The position numbers were made by a program, and so were the translations under genes. Below the pieces are notes generated by a model that saw only the letters and a list, made by a program, of their open reading frames with translations, ran no database searches and was not told where the DNA came from. Below, one piece after another: positions 46,648 through 55,097 of a stretch of DNA of 64,000 bases; the stretch's first letter is position 1, and each line of letters starts with the position of its first letter. Source of the DNA: Stutzerimonas stutzeri (lineage in GTDB: Bacteria > Pseudomonadota > Gammaproteobacteria > Pseudomonadales > Pseudomonadaceae); contig NZ_POUL01000015.1 of assembly GCF_002890895.1 (NCBI RefSeq), positions 19,078 through 83,077 of the forward strand, in the 5' to 3' direction.

Positions 46648-47247
46648 TCAAAACGGAATATCGTCGTCGGGCTCGGTATCAACGCTTGGGTTTCCAGAGA
46701 AAGCCAAGATTTTACTGCTTTGATCAAATAACTGCTGGCGGTTATCTAAATAGTCCTCGTGCGCGCTCGCCTTGTCTCGCCACAAGTTTTGCTGAGAGGA
46801 CATGATCGTATGGTTTTTGAGGCCATAGAAACAAAAAACTCCTTTTAAATGTCTACCGTCGCCAACAACTTCTAACAGGTAGTTGTTTATTCCAAGTCTT
46901 TGGCGATCCTCGTGCTTGAGGAATAGGCTGACGAACCTGTCTTCAATGCGACCCTCTATTGAGAAGGAGCGGATATCCTCATAAGAAGCATTAGGTTTCC
47001 GACTTTTGGTATGAAACTGGGCTTTACCATGAATTACGTTGGCGCTCTGCGTTAAATCAAACGTAATCTCCTGTGCCATTGTGCAGTCTGCGCAATACCA
47101 CTTTCCAGACAGGTCCACCCCAGAATAGCGGAGTTTTGTTATCCACGGGCCAACCACCTTTTGAGTGAATAAAGCGCAAAAATACAGGATGATTGTCGTG
47201 ACAATACCGCTAAAGACGCCGGTGAAGACGTTATCGAATGAGTTCAA
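46648..47247 (-). CDS. Membrane-anchored protein with predicted beta-rich domain (DGQHR cassette)
   Basis: A 199-residue protein. The only reasonable start is a TTG at 47247, with AGGG about ten bases upstream. One N-terminal helix (VFTGVFSGIVTTIILYFCAL) anchors it, then comes a domain rich in predicted strands, beginning GVDLSGKWYCADCTMAQEIT with a CxxC, continuing NVIHGKAQFHTKS, FSIEGRIEDRFVSLFLKHED and NYLLEVVGDGRHLKGVFCFY. The end is acidic (DTEPDDDIPF). The TM-plus-barrel plan recalls Cap15-like CBASS effectors, but I cannot show homology. It follows the DGQHR gene by 39 bases and is probably co-transcribed. Confidence 0.65.
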   Translation of the reverse strand: MNSFDNVFTGVFSGIVTTIILYFCALFTQKVVGPWITKLRYSGVDLSGKWYCADCTMAQEITFDLTQSANVIHGKAQFHTKSRKPNASYEDIRSFSIEGRIEDRFVSLFLKHEDRQRLGINNYLLEVVGDGRHLKGVFCFYGLKNHTIMSSQQNLWRDKASAHEDYLDNRQQLFDQSSKILAFSGNPSVDTEPDDDIPF

Positions 47248-47286
47248 GGTTTATTAGCCCTTTATAAGACTCACTACAAGGTCAAT

Positions 47287-48306
47287 TTAATACTTTGGAG
47301 GTGCGTAGTTTAGATCATTGGACAGCGTTCCTAGGAGACCTCGCTTAACCTCAAGCATGGCGGAGTTGCCTGTCCCTGAAGGCGGAGTCGGGTGGTCTGC
47401 AATAAATCTACGCATTATTTCTTCAAAAAAACTTTGACTTAAATTCTTTGAGTCTCTTGCTTGTTCAATCAAACTATTCAGGGCTTGTATTACTCCGCCA
47501 TAGCCGGAGGTCCTGAAAAAATAGCCGTCGGGATAATTGTGATTGCATTCTGCTAGCGCAACATTTAATGCATTAAACGCGTTAGAAATGATTTTCCTGA
47601 GCGCCCATTCTTCGTTGTTTTCGTAAAACCTTAAGGTCTGGCTATTTCTTGCGGTAAGAGACTTTATTAGTTGATCGATAAACGCGGCTTGAGAAAGAGT
47701 TTCAGTCTCCTCGACCTTTTTTCCGAGAATCTTGATCTTTCGATAAAACGGCGAGCTTTCATCGTTATTCAGTGATTTCACTATCTCGTGACAGGTTTTT
47801 TCGATGCTTCTCTGAGGGTTTAAAGAAAATAGGTCGTAGATAAGGGATTTGGATACTTGTTTTTGGTTGCTATTGATTGTCGCAAATATAGTGGCTTCGG
47901 AATATATGTCAATTTCAAATACGAAAACAATTAGTAAGTCGACTAGTTGTATTTTTTCTGGTGCGGTGCGTTGGAGTTCTCTCAAGCCAAGCACACGGTG
48001 CTGTCCATCCAATATATGTCCAATGGATTCAGCACTAAAGTCAATCTTGAGCTGGTTGTCTTCAATAAAAACCGCACTTTTTGATGCGGATACGATGATC
48101 GGTGTTGGAATAATGGCTTCGGGTTTTTGAAGGTAGTCTTCTATATCTTTAATTCTTTTTTTGTCTTCGTCGCGTTGAATTCCAAGCTCCGAGTTGTCGC
48201 TTCTCCTTCGAACCTCAAGGCGATTTATAACCTCTGACGCTTTCATTGTGCATGCGTAAAAGCTTCCGCCCGGCTGGTTGTATTGTATGTAGCTGTAAGT
48301 TTTCAT
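47287..48306 (-). CDS. DGQHR domain-containing protein (DndB/ParB-like)
   Basis: A 339-residue protein with AAGGA eight bases before its ATG. The signature ILDGQHRVLGLRELQ lies at about residues 96-110, preceded by IIPTPIIVSASKSAVFIEDN and followed by IFATINSNQKQVSKSLIYDL, the conserved Asn-Ser-x-Gln-Lys block of the family. DGQHR proteins include DndB of the phosphorothioation locus and DpdB of the deazaguanine DNA-modification locus, and share the ParB-like fold. No other dnd or dpd gene is nearby. Codon use is AT-rich. It sits second in a three-gene cassette, which suggests a defence- or modification-linked role not assigned here. Confidence 0.85.
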   Translation of the reverse strand: MKTYSYIQYNQPGGSFYACTMKASEVINRLEVRRRSDNSELGIQRDEDKKRIKDIEDYLQKPEAIIPTPIIVSASKSAVFIEDNQLKIDFSAESIGHILDGQHRVLGLRELQRTAPEKIQLVDLLIVFVFEIDIYSEATIFATINSNQKQVSKSLIYDLFSLNPQRSIEKTCHEIVKSLNNDESSPFYRKIKILGKKVEETETLSQAAFIDQLIKSLTARNSQTLRFYENNEEWALRKIISNAFNALNVALAECNHNYPDGYFFRTSGYGGVIQALNSLIEQARDSKNLSQSFFEEIMRRFIADHPTPPSGTGNSAMLEVKRGLLGTLSNDLNYAPPKY

Positions 48307-48317
48307 TAAATAAATCC

Positions 48318-48857
48318 TTAGAGCGTATAGCCGTCAGATGTACTGGTTTTCTGGGCGGAGTCGTGGGTAAGTTGTTCAGTGTTTTCGTTGATCTCATTTA
48401 TAACGACAATTCCTGATTCTTCTTCTTCAAGCCTCCAAAAACTAATTGAAGTCAGGATTGATGCTAGAAAAGCGAGCCAGTGAAATGCTTCCTGAGCACA
48501 GCTCACGAATACAGGGTTTTGGATCAATTTTAATGCAATCACCGAATCGATCAGGCCTAAAGCCGCTGCGACTAGTAGTAGCTTTAGCTTTCTGTGCTTG
48601 TTGGAGATTTGGTTCTTTTGAGCGTAGTCGCGTATTAGGAAGTATGCAGAAGTAGCAAGTAGGGAAGTGGCGAAGATTATAAAGTTCCCCTGCCTTGCCT
48701 GTCTGTTTAACTCACTGAGGGCGTCCTTTCCATCCCACCAGGCGTTGAAAATAGATAAGATAGGGCCTAGCTGCCCAAGTAAAACTGCAATAAACAGAAA
48801 CCAGCCCAGACTTAATAGGCTTTTAGAAGATAATGCACTCTTTATTCTTTGTAGCAT
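48318..48857 (-). CDS. Four-helix membrane protein of unknown function (DGQHR cassette)
   Basis: A 179-residue protein from the ATG at 48857. Hydrophobic helices are SLGWFLFIAVLLGQLGPILS, NFIIFATSLLATSAYFLIRD, LKLLLVAAALGLIDSVIALK and AFHWLAFLASILTSISFWRL. A soluble acidic tail of about 40 residues follows (EEEESGIVVINEINENTEQL). No family was recognised. It is the first gene of the AT-rich cassette; the DGQHR gene starts 11 bases after its stop, so the two are very likely translated from one message. The nrdB terminator ends only about 16 bases before its start. Confidence 0.7.
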   Translation of the reverse strand: MLQRIKSALSSKSLLSLGWFLFIAVLLGQLGPILSIFNAWWDGKDALSELNRQARQGNFIIFATSLLATSAYFLIRDYAQKNQISNKHRKLKLLLVAAALGLIDSVIALKLIQNPVFVSCAQEAFHWLAFLASILTSISFWRLEEEESGIVVINEINENTEQLTHDSAQKTSTSDGYTL

Positions 48858-48872
48858 GCTTCAGTCCGTTGT

Positions 48873-48899
48873 AAAAAACCCTGCTAATGCAGGGCTTTA
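48873..48899 (-). terminator. Rho-independent terminator of nrdB
   Basis: On the minus strand GCCCTGC-ATTA-GCAGGG is followed by TTTTTT (48878-48873). It lies about 75 bases after the nrdB stop and directly before the cassette. Confidence 0.85.
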
Positions 48900-48971
48900 C
48901 TTTTGCAGTATCGTCAGGCAAGCCATGTCAATCGGCGGTTCTTCTGCCTATCTGTCAGTTTTAGTCCGACA

Positions 48972-50234
48972 TCAATCCCAACTCAAAGCCCCACCCGTCT
49001 GATACTCAATCACCCGCGTCTCAAAGAAGTTCTTCTCCTTCTTCAAGTCCATGATTTCGCTCATCCACGGGAACGGGTTGGTGGTGCCTGGGTACTCTTC
49101 CTTCAGACCAATCTGGGTCAGACGGCGGTTGGCGATGAACTTGAGGTAGTCCTCCATCATCGAGGCGTTCATGCCGAGGACGCCACGGGGCATGGTGTCG
49201 CGGGCGTATTCGATTTCCAGCTGCGTACCCTGAAGGATCATCTGGGTCGCTTCGTCCTTCATGGCGGCGTCCCACAGGTGTGGGTTTTCGATCTTGATCT
49301 GGTTGATCACGTCGATGCCGAAGTTCAGGTGCATAGACTCGTCGCGCAGGATGTATTGGAACTGCTCGGCGGTGCCGGTCATCTTGTTGCGGCGGCCCAT
49401 GGAGAGGATCTGGGTAAAGCCGCAGTAGAAGAAGATGCCTTCGAGTACGCAGTAGTAAGCGATGAGGTTGCGCAGGAACTCTTTGTCCGTCTCGACGGTG
49501 CCGGTCTGGAAGGTCGGGTCGGAGATGGAGCGGGTGTACTTGAGGCCCCAGGAGGCTTTCTTCGCGACGCTCGGGATCTCGTGATACATGTTGAAGATCT
49601 CGCCTTCATCCATGCCCAGCGATTCGATGCAGTACTGGTAGGCGTGGGTGTGGATCGCCTCTTCGAAGGCCTGGCGCAGGATGTACTGCCGGCACTCGGG
49701 GTTGGTGATCAGGCGGTACACGGCCAGCACGAGGTTGTTGGCGACCAGGCTGTCGGCGGTGGAGAAGAAGCCGAGGTTGCGCTTGACGATGCGGCGCTCG
49801 TCCTCGGAGAGGCCGTCGGGGCTCTTCCACAGGGCGATGTCGGCGTTCATGTTCACTTCCTGCGGCATCCAGTGGTTGGCGCAACCATCCAGATACTTCT
49901 GCCAGGCCCAGTCGTACTTGAAGGGTACGAGCTGGTTGAGGTCGGCGCGGGCGTTGATCATCTGCTTGTCGCCGACGTGAACGCGGGCGGATTCGCCTTC
50001 CAGTTCATCCAGGCCTTCCTGGATGTCGAGGTCGTCCAGGGCCTTCTTGGCGCGGGCAACGGCAGCGGAGTCGTCAGAGGCAACGGCGCGGGCTTCTTCG
50101 ACGGAGCCGGCGGCGTCCTTGTCGAGCTTGGCCGGTGCGTCGTTTGCGGCGGCGGCTTGCGGGGCAGCCGGCGTAGCGACGCCCGGCGCGGCGGTGGTGG
50201 TTTCTTCTTCGTCGAATTCGTCCCAGCTCAGCAT
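48972..50234 (-). CDS. nrdB: Class I ribonucleotide reductase, small (radical) subunit NrdB
   Basis: A 420-residue protein from the ATG at 50234 ([11 protein letters not shown]). An N-terminal Ala/Asp-rich extension of about 90 residues precedes the ferritin-like fold. Di-iron ligands lie in [37 protein letters not shown] (EExxH) and [17 protein letters not shown] (ExxH), with a radical Tyr in the HAYQYC region or nearby. The C-terminal tail GGALSWD is the NrdA-docking end. It supplies the radical for dNTP synthesis in the cytoplasm. nrdA lies upstream on the same strand with a 363-base gap containing a REP-like repeat. Confidence 0.96.
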   Translation of the reverse strand: MLSWDEFDEEETTTAAPGVATPAAPQAAAANDAPAKLDKDAAGSVEEARAVASDDSAAVARAKKALDDLDIQEGLDELEGESARVHVGDKQMINARADLNQLVPFKYDWAWQKYLDGCANHWMPQEVNMNADIALWKSPDGLSEDERRIVKRNLGFFSTADSLVANNLVLAVYRLITNPECRQYILRQAFEEAIHTHAYQYCIESLGMDEGEIFNMYHEIPSVAKKASWGLKYTRSISDPTFQTGTVETDKEFLRNLIAYYCVLEGIFFYCGFTQILSMGRRNKMTGTAEQFQYILRDESMHLNFGIDVINQIKIENPHLWDAAMKDEATQMILQGTQLEIEYARDTMPRGVLGMNASMMEDYLKFIANRRLTQIGLKEEYPGTTNPFPWMSEIMDLKKEKNFFETRVIEYQTGGALSWD

Positions 50235-50369
50235 GGCGGTTTTTCCTGATTGGGGACCGGCGCGGCCGGTCGGGAATGTTTTGGGCTTTTGTGTGTGCAC
50301 GCAAAAGCAGAAATTGGTGGGCGGTAGGGCCCGATGTCACCGTATTTCCGAGAGGTCGGAGCGGGAGCG

Positions 50370-50410
50370 GATCGCGAGCAAGGACTAGGCGTCCCCCTCG
50401 CTCCTACAGC
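50370..50410. repeat. REP-like palindrome between nrdA and nrdB
   Basis: GATCGCGAGCAAGGACTAGG followed by a CTCGCTCCTAC end has the GCGAGC/GCTC arms and the CTCCTAC tail of Pseudomonas REP elements. The rest of the 363-base nrdA-nrdB gap shows nothing else recognised. Confidence 0.6.
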
Positions 50411-50597
50411 GTCCGTGTTGCCCTCAAACCTCAGAGCAGCGCTTTTCAGCAGCAGCTCGGTGTGAGCGGTTTCCAGAGCGAGGCAGCGCTAGGCGCCTGG
50501 CATGTCGGAGCCCCTGAGCGTACGCATGTACGTGATGGGGGCCGACCTGCCGGGCAACAACGCGCGGTCCGCTCTGGGGACCGCGACTTTCAACTAC

Positions 50598-53492
50598 TTA
50601 TTGGCAGGCTTCGCAGTCTGGTTCATCAATCGCACACGCCTTCGGCACCGGTGCCGGACCGGCTGCCATTTCTGGTGCTGGCGCAGCTTTGGCTGGAGCA
50701 GCGCTGGCGCCGCTGTTGCCACCGCTGGACACGGCGTTGAGCTTGCCGGTGTTGACGGTGGACTTCTCGGTGCTGGTCGCGGCCAGGGCACGGAGGTAGT
50801 AGGTGGTTTTCAGGCCACGGTACCAGGCCATGCGGTAGGTCACGTCCAGCTTCTTGCCGCTGGCGCCGGCGATGTAGAGATTCAGCGACTGGGCCTGGTC
50901 GATCCACTTCTGGCGGCGGCTGGCGGCGTCGACGATCCACTTGGTTTCCACTTCGAAAGCGGTCGCGTAGAGGTCTTTCAACTCCTGCGGGATGCGCTCG
51001 ATCTGCTGTACCGAACCGTCGTAGTACTTGAGGTCGTTGATCATGACCGCGTCCCACAGGCCGCGCGCCTTGAGGTCGCGAACCAGGTAGGGGTTGATCA
51101 CGGTGAATTCGCCCGAGAGGTTCGATTTCACGTACAGGTTCTGGTAGGTCGGCTCGATGGACTGCGACACGCCGGTGATGTTGGCGATGGTCGCGGTCGG
51201 CGCGATGGCCATGATGTTCGAGTTACGGATGCCGTTCTTGACGCGGGCACGTACCGGGGCCCAATCCAGGGACTCGGTCAGGTCGACGTCGATGTACTTC
51301 TGGCCACGCGCTTCGATGAGGATCTGCTGCGAGTCCAGCGGCAGGATGCCCTGGCTCCACAGCGAGCCCTGGAAGGTTTCGTAGGCGCCACGCTCGTCGG
51401 CCAGGTCACAGGAGGCCTGGATGGCGTAGTAGCTGACCGCTTCCATGGACTTGTCGGCGAAGTCGATGGCGGCGTCGGAGCCATAGGGGATGTGCTGCAG
51501 GTACAGCGCGTCCTGGAAGCCCATGATGCCCAGGCCCACCGGACGGTGCTTGAAGTTGGAGTTCTTCGCCTGCGGCACGGAGTAGTAGTTGATGTCGATG
51601 ACGTTATCGAGCATCCGCACGGCGGTGCGCACGGTGCGCTCCAGCTTGGCGGTGTCCAGCTTGCCGTCGACGATGTGGCGCGGCAGGTTGATCGAGCCCA
51701 GGTTGCAGACGGCGATTTCGTCCTTGTTGGTGTTCAGCGTGATTTCGGTGCAGAGGTTGGAGCTGTGCACTACGCCGACGTGCTGCTGCGGGCTGCGCAG
51801 GTTGCACGGGTCCTTGAAGGTCAGCCATGGGTGGCCGGTTTCGAACAGCATGGAGAGCATCTTGCGCCACAGGTCTTTGGCCTGCAGGGTCTTGTAGTTC
51901 TTGATCTTGCCGTATTCGATCAGGGCTTCGTAGTACTCGTAGCGCTCCTCGAAGGCCTTGCCGGTGAGGTCGTGCAGGTCGGGTACTTCGCTCGGCGAGA
52001 ACAGGGTCCACTTGCCGTCGTCGAAGACGCGCTTCATGAACAGGTCCGGAATCCAGTTGGCGGTGTTCATGTCGTGGGTGCGGCGACGGTCGTCACCGGT
52101 GTTCTTGCGCAGCTCGAGGAATTCTTCGATGTCCAGGTGCCAGGTTTCCAGGTAGGCGCAGACCGCGCCCTTGCGCTTGCCGCCCTGGTTGACTGCCACC
52201 GCGGTGTCGTTGACCACTTTCAGGAAGGGCACGACGCCCTGGGATTTGCCGTTGGTGCCCTTGATGTAGGCGCCCAGTGCACGCACCGGGGTCCAGTCGT
52301 TGCCCAGGCCGCCGGCGAACTTGGAGAGCAGGGCGTTATCGCGGATGGCGTCGTAGATGCCTCCAAGGTCGTCCGGCACGGTGGTCAGGTAGCAGGAGGA
52401 CAGCTGCGGACGCAGGGTGCCGGCGTTGAACAGGGTCGGCGTGGAGGCCATGTAGTCGAAGGACGACAGCAGGTTGTAGAACTCGATGGCGCGGGCTTCG
52501 CGGTTTTCTTCCTCGATGGCCAGGCCCATGGCGACGCGCATGAAGAAGATCTGCGGCAGTTCGAAACGCACGCCGTCCTTGTGGATGAAGTAGCGGTCGT
52601 AAAGGGTCTGCAGGCCGAGGTAGGTGAACTGCTGGTCCTGCTCGTGGTTGATCGCCGCGCCCAGCTTGGCCAGGTCGTATTCCTTCAGCCGCGGGTCGAG
52701 CAGTTCGAACTGCACGCCTTTTTCCACGTAGGCCGGCAGGGCCTTGGCGTAGAAGTCAGCCATCTCGTGATGGGTGGCGGACTCGGCGACTTCGAGGAAG
52801 CTCAGGGCTTCAGCGCGCAGGGTGTCCATCAGCAGGCGAGCGGTGACGTAGGAGTAGTTCGGCTCACGCTCGACCAGGGTCCGGGCGGTCATCACCAGGG
52901 CGGTGTTGACGTCGGTCTGCTCGACACCGTCATACAGGTTTTTCAGGGTTTCTTTCTGGATCAGCGCGCCATCGGCTTCTTCGAGGCCTTCGCAGGCTTC
53001 GGTGATGATGGTGTTCAGGCGGCCCAGGTCCAACGGCGAGAGGCTACCGTCGGCACGCTTGATGCGGATGCTCGGATGGGCTTCGACCGGTGCGTCGATG
53101 GCGCCGCGCTTGCGCTCCTGGCTGCGAGATTCACGGTAGATCACGTAGTCGCGGGCCACTTTCTGCTCGCCGGAACGCATCAGGGCCAGTTCGACCTGGT
53201 CCTGGATCTCTTCGATGTGGATGGTGCCGCCGGAAGGCATGCGACGCTTGAAAGTGGCGGTGACCTGTTCGGTCAGGCGGGCGACGGTGTCATGGATGCG
53301 CGACGAGGCGGAGGCGCTGTTGCCTTCCACTGCGAGAAACGCCTTGGTGATGGCGACGGTGATCTTGTCGTCGGTGTAGGGGACGACTGTACCGTTGCGC
53401 TTGATCACGCGCAGCTGGCCCGGCGCGGTAGCGGCCAGGTCCAGCGAGCTGTTGTCGGCGTGCGGGTTCTCGCGAGTGGACTCGTTCTGCAT
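50598..53492 (-). CDS. nrdA: Class I ribonucleotide reductase, large subunit NrdA (two ATP-cones)
   Basis: A 964-residue protein from the ATG at 53492, with GGAG upstream. Two N-terminal ATP-cone regulatory domains are visible: RVIKRNGTVVPYTDDKITVA and, near residue 140, IRIKRADGSLSPLDLGRLNT. The catalytic barrel has SSCYLTTVPDDLGGIYDAIR, with an active-site Cys, NLCTEITLNTNKDEIAVCNL, with the radical Cys, and PTATIANITG. The C-terminal redox pair is in CAIDEPDCEACQ after an Ala/Pro-rich flexible arm. It reduces ribonucleoside diphosphates with NrdB. The two-cone architecture matches P. aeruginosa NrdA, which oligomerises under dATP inhibition. Confidence 0.96.
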   Translation of the reverse strand: MQNESTRENPHADNSSLDLAATAPGQLRVIKRNGTVVPYTDDKITVAITKAFLAVEGNSASASSRIHDTVARLTEQVTATFKRRMPSGGTIHIEEIQDQVELALMRSGEQKVARDYVIYRESRSQERKRGAIDAPVEAHPSIRIKRADGSLSPLDLGRLNTIITEACEGLEEADGALIQKETLKNLYDGVEQTDVNTALVMTARTLVEREPNYSYVTARLLMDTLRAEALSFLEVAESATHHEMADFYAKALPAYVEKGVQFELLDPRLKEYDLAKLGAAINHEQDQQFTYLGLQTLYDRYFIHKDGVRFELPQIFFMRVAMGLAIEEENREARAIEFYNLLSSFDYMASTPTLFNAGTLRPQLSSCYLTTVPDDLGGIYDAIRDNALLSKFAGGLGNDWTPVRALGAYIKGTNGKSQGVVPFLKVVNDTAVAVNQGGKRKGAVCAYLETWHLDIEEFLELRKNTGDDRRRTHDMNTANWIPDLFMKRVFDDGKWTLFSPSEVPDLHDLTGKAFEERYEYYEALIEYGKIKNYKTLQAKDLWRKMLSMLFETGHPWLTFKDPCNLRSPQQHVGVVHSSNLCTEITLNTNKDEIAVCNLGSINLPRHIVDGKLDTAKLERTVRTAVRMLDNVIDINYYSVPQAKNSNFKHRPVGLGIMGFQDALYLQHIPYGSDAAIDFADKSMEAVSYYAIQASCDLADERGAYETFQGSLWSQGILPLDSQQILIEARGQKYIDVDLTESLDWAPVRARVKNGIRNSNIMAIAPTATIANITGVSQSIEPTYQNLYVKSNLSGEFTVINPYLVRDLKARGLWDAVMINDLKYYDGSVQQIERIPQELKDLYATAFEVETKWIVDAASRRQKWIDQAQSLNLYIAGASGKKLDVTYRMAWYRGLKTTYYLRALAATSTEKSTVNTGKLNAVSSGGNSGASAAPAKAAPAPEMAAGPAPVPKACAIDEPDCEACQ

Positions 53493-53707
53493 GGGGTCTC
53501 CGGATTCTCTCTGTCTCGGTAGCACGTTAGGTGTCAGGCCTGCTTTGTGGGCGGCCTTGATCGGGTCTTGCGTATCTCGTATTGCATGAACCATGCCCCG
53601 GCGAACCGGCCCATGGGTGACTCAAAACTGGAAACGATCCGGCACCGGGGGTGGCGAATCGAATGTGCCGAAGCATAGTCAGGCGTTGTGAAGATCACAA
53701 CCTCAAA

Positions 53708-53723
53708 ACACAACATGTAGTGT
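53708..53723. promoter_or_regulatory. NrdR-box-like site 1
   Basis: ACACAACATGTAGTGT is a near-perfect 16-bp dyad fitting the NrdR consensus ACACwAtATaTwGTGT. It is about 215 bases upstream of the nrdA start. Confidence 0.75.
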
Positions 53724-53898
53724 GACGCGCTTGGCGCATGCGCTACTGCTGGGCTTGAGCAAAATCAACGTTGGGCTGTGCAGGATCGCGGTCTGCGGCG
53801 ACGATCTATCGCGCCCGTGGGGGCGCGAGCCGGGTAAAAATCAGAGCGAATTTATTTTGCTTGCTTTTTTCGGCGTTTGTGTCTGTTTGGCCTAGGAC

Positions 53899-53914
53899 AC
53901 CCAATATGTGGGGT
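53899..53914. promoter_or_regulatory. NrdR-box-like site 2 (weaker)
   Basis: ACCCAATATGTGGGGT matches the NrdR consensus at about 12 of 16 positions and keeps the CCCA/TGGG dyad. Confidence 0.4.
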
Positions 53915-53982
53915 AAAAGGCGCTTGGAGCGACACGATAGTGGGGGTTCAGGCCCAGTGCAAGGCACCTGAAATGAACAACC

Positions 53983-53991
53983 TGTGGATAA
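53983..53991. promoter_or_regulatory. DnaA box
   Basis: TGTGGATAA is the exact complement of the consensus DnaA box TTATCCACA. DnaA sites control nrdAB in E. coli; a similar role is inferred here. Confidence 0.65.
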
Positions 53992-54110
53992 CATGTGGGT
54001 GAGCTGTGCGCGATAAGGGCGCAGCCCGCGCCGTTTCCGGCGTGCAAAGGCTTCGGATGAAATGCGGGCTCATACAGCGCTTTCAGACGCCCGGAGGTGC
54101 CTTGGGTAAA

Positions 54111-54126
54111 ACACTATATGTGGTGT
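54111..54126. promoter_or_regulatory. NrdR-box-like site 3
   Basis: ACACTATATGTGGTGT is a strong match to the NrdR consensus. It lies in the region divergent between nrdA and the response-regulator gene. Confidence 0.7.
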
Positions 54127-54371
54127 TTTGTCAAAGGCGGATTTATCGCCGTTTAGGCTCAGCGAGACGGTGATTTGACGGAGCGGGCTGCGCTGATGGC
54201 CTTTTGCCTGGCTCAGGGCCGGCGCGGCGCTGTGGCGGTTCTGCGAAGCGGGCATCAAGGGCGTCGCTTCCACCGGTCATCCAGGCCGCTCCGTCGTGGA
54301 GGTGCATGTCAACCGCTGCCATCTGGCGGTGCCCTGGCGCTACAATGCCGGCCGGTGTATCGGGAGGGCGC

Positions 54372-55097
54372 GTGGTGGATCAAGAGTCTTGGAACATCCT
54401 GATTGTCGAAGATGACCAGCGGTTGGCCGAACTGACCCGCGAGTATCTTGAAGGCAATGGCATGCAGGTCTCGATTGAGGCGGACGGCGCCCAGGCGGCC
54501 GAACGCATCATCAACGAGCGTCCCGATCTGGTGGTGCTCGATCTGATGCTGCCCGGCGAAGACGGATTGTCGATCTGCCGCAAGGTGCGTGATCGATATG
54601 ACGGGCCGATCCTGATGCTGACCGCGCGTGCCGACGACCTCGATCAGGTGCTGGGCCTGGAGATCGGTGCCGATGACTATGTGTGCAAACCGGTGCGGCC
54701 GCGGTTGCTGCTGGCCCGCATTCGCGCCTTGCTGCGGCGCCGGGAAGGGCCAGAGGCGGCAGCGATTGCAGGCGGCAAGCGCGTCCAGTACGGCCCGCTG
54801 GTGGTCGACAACGCGTTGCGCGAGGCCTGGTTGCGCGGTGAGGGCATCGAGCTGACCGGCGCAGAGTTCGACCTGCTATGGCTGCTGACCTCCAATCCGG
54901 GACGGATCATGTCCCGCGAACAGATCTTCTCTGAATTGCGCGGTATCGAATACGACGGCCAGGATCGCTCCATCGATGTGCGTATTTCGCGCATCCGCCC
55001 CAAGATAGGTGACGACCCCGACCACCCGCGCCTGATCAAGACGGTGCGTGGCAAGGGCTACCTGTTCGTCTCCGAAGCGGCTGAAGCGCTGCAGTGA
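54372..55097 (+). CDS. OmpR-family response regulator (RstA-like, beside nrdA)
   Basis: About 241 residues. Two tandem GTG codons (54372, 54375) can start translation, behind GGGAGGG; no ATG fits. The receiver has VEDD, the phosphoacceptor Asp57 in PDLVVLDLMLPGEDG, LTARADD and DYVCKPVRP. The winged helix has GIELTGAEFDLLWLLTSNPG, GQDRSIDVRISRIRPKI and LIKTVRGKGYLFVS. It overlaps the kinase gene by four bases (GTGA). The gene order nrdA - regulator - kinase is also found in P. aeruginosa (PA1156-PA1158), where the pair is uncharacterised or RstA/B-like. Its targets are unknown. Confidence 0.9.
   Translation: MVDQESWNILIVEDDQRLAELTREYLEGNGMQVSIEADGAQAAERIINERPDLVVLDLMLPGEDGLSICRKVRDRYDGPILMLTARADDLDQVLGLEIGADDYVCKPVRPRLLLARIRALLRRREGPEAAAIAGGKRVQYGPLVVDNALREAWLRGEGIELTGAEFDLLWLLTSNPGRIMSREQIFSELRGIEYDGQDRSIDVRISRIRPKIGDDPDHPRLIKTVRGKGYLFVSEAAEALQ

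Noticed and set aside
47287..48306. Complete phosphorothioation (dnd) or dpd locus
   Set aside because: Only the DGQHR protein resembles these loci; no DndA, DndC, DndD, DndE or Dpd partner is in the window.
45491..48857. Integrated prophage or plasmid
   Set aside because: No integrase, structural phage gene, replication gene or tRNA attachment site was found; only the accessory cassette and a repeat are present.
50502..53522. Open frame of about 1000 codons on the plus strand across nrdA
   Set aside because: It is antisense to nrdA. Its Val/Gly/Gln-rich translation matches no family, and such frames arise from the high third-position GC of the true gene.
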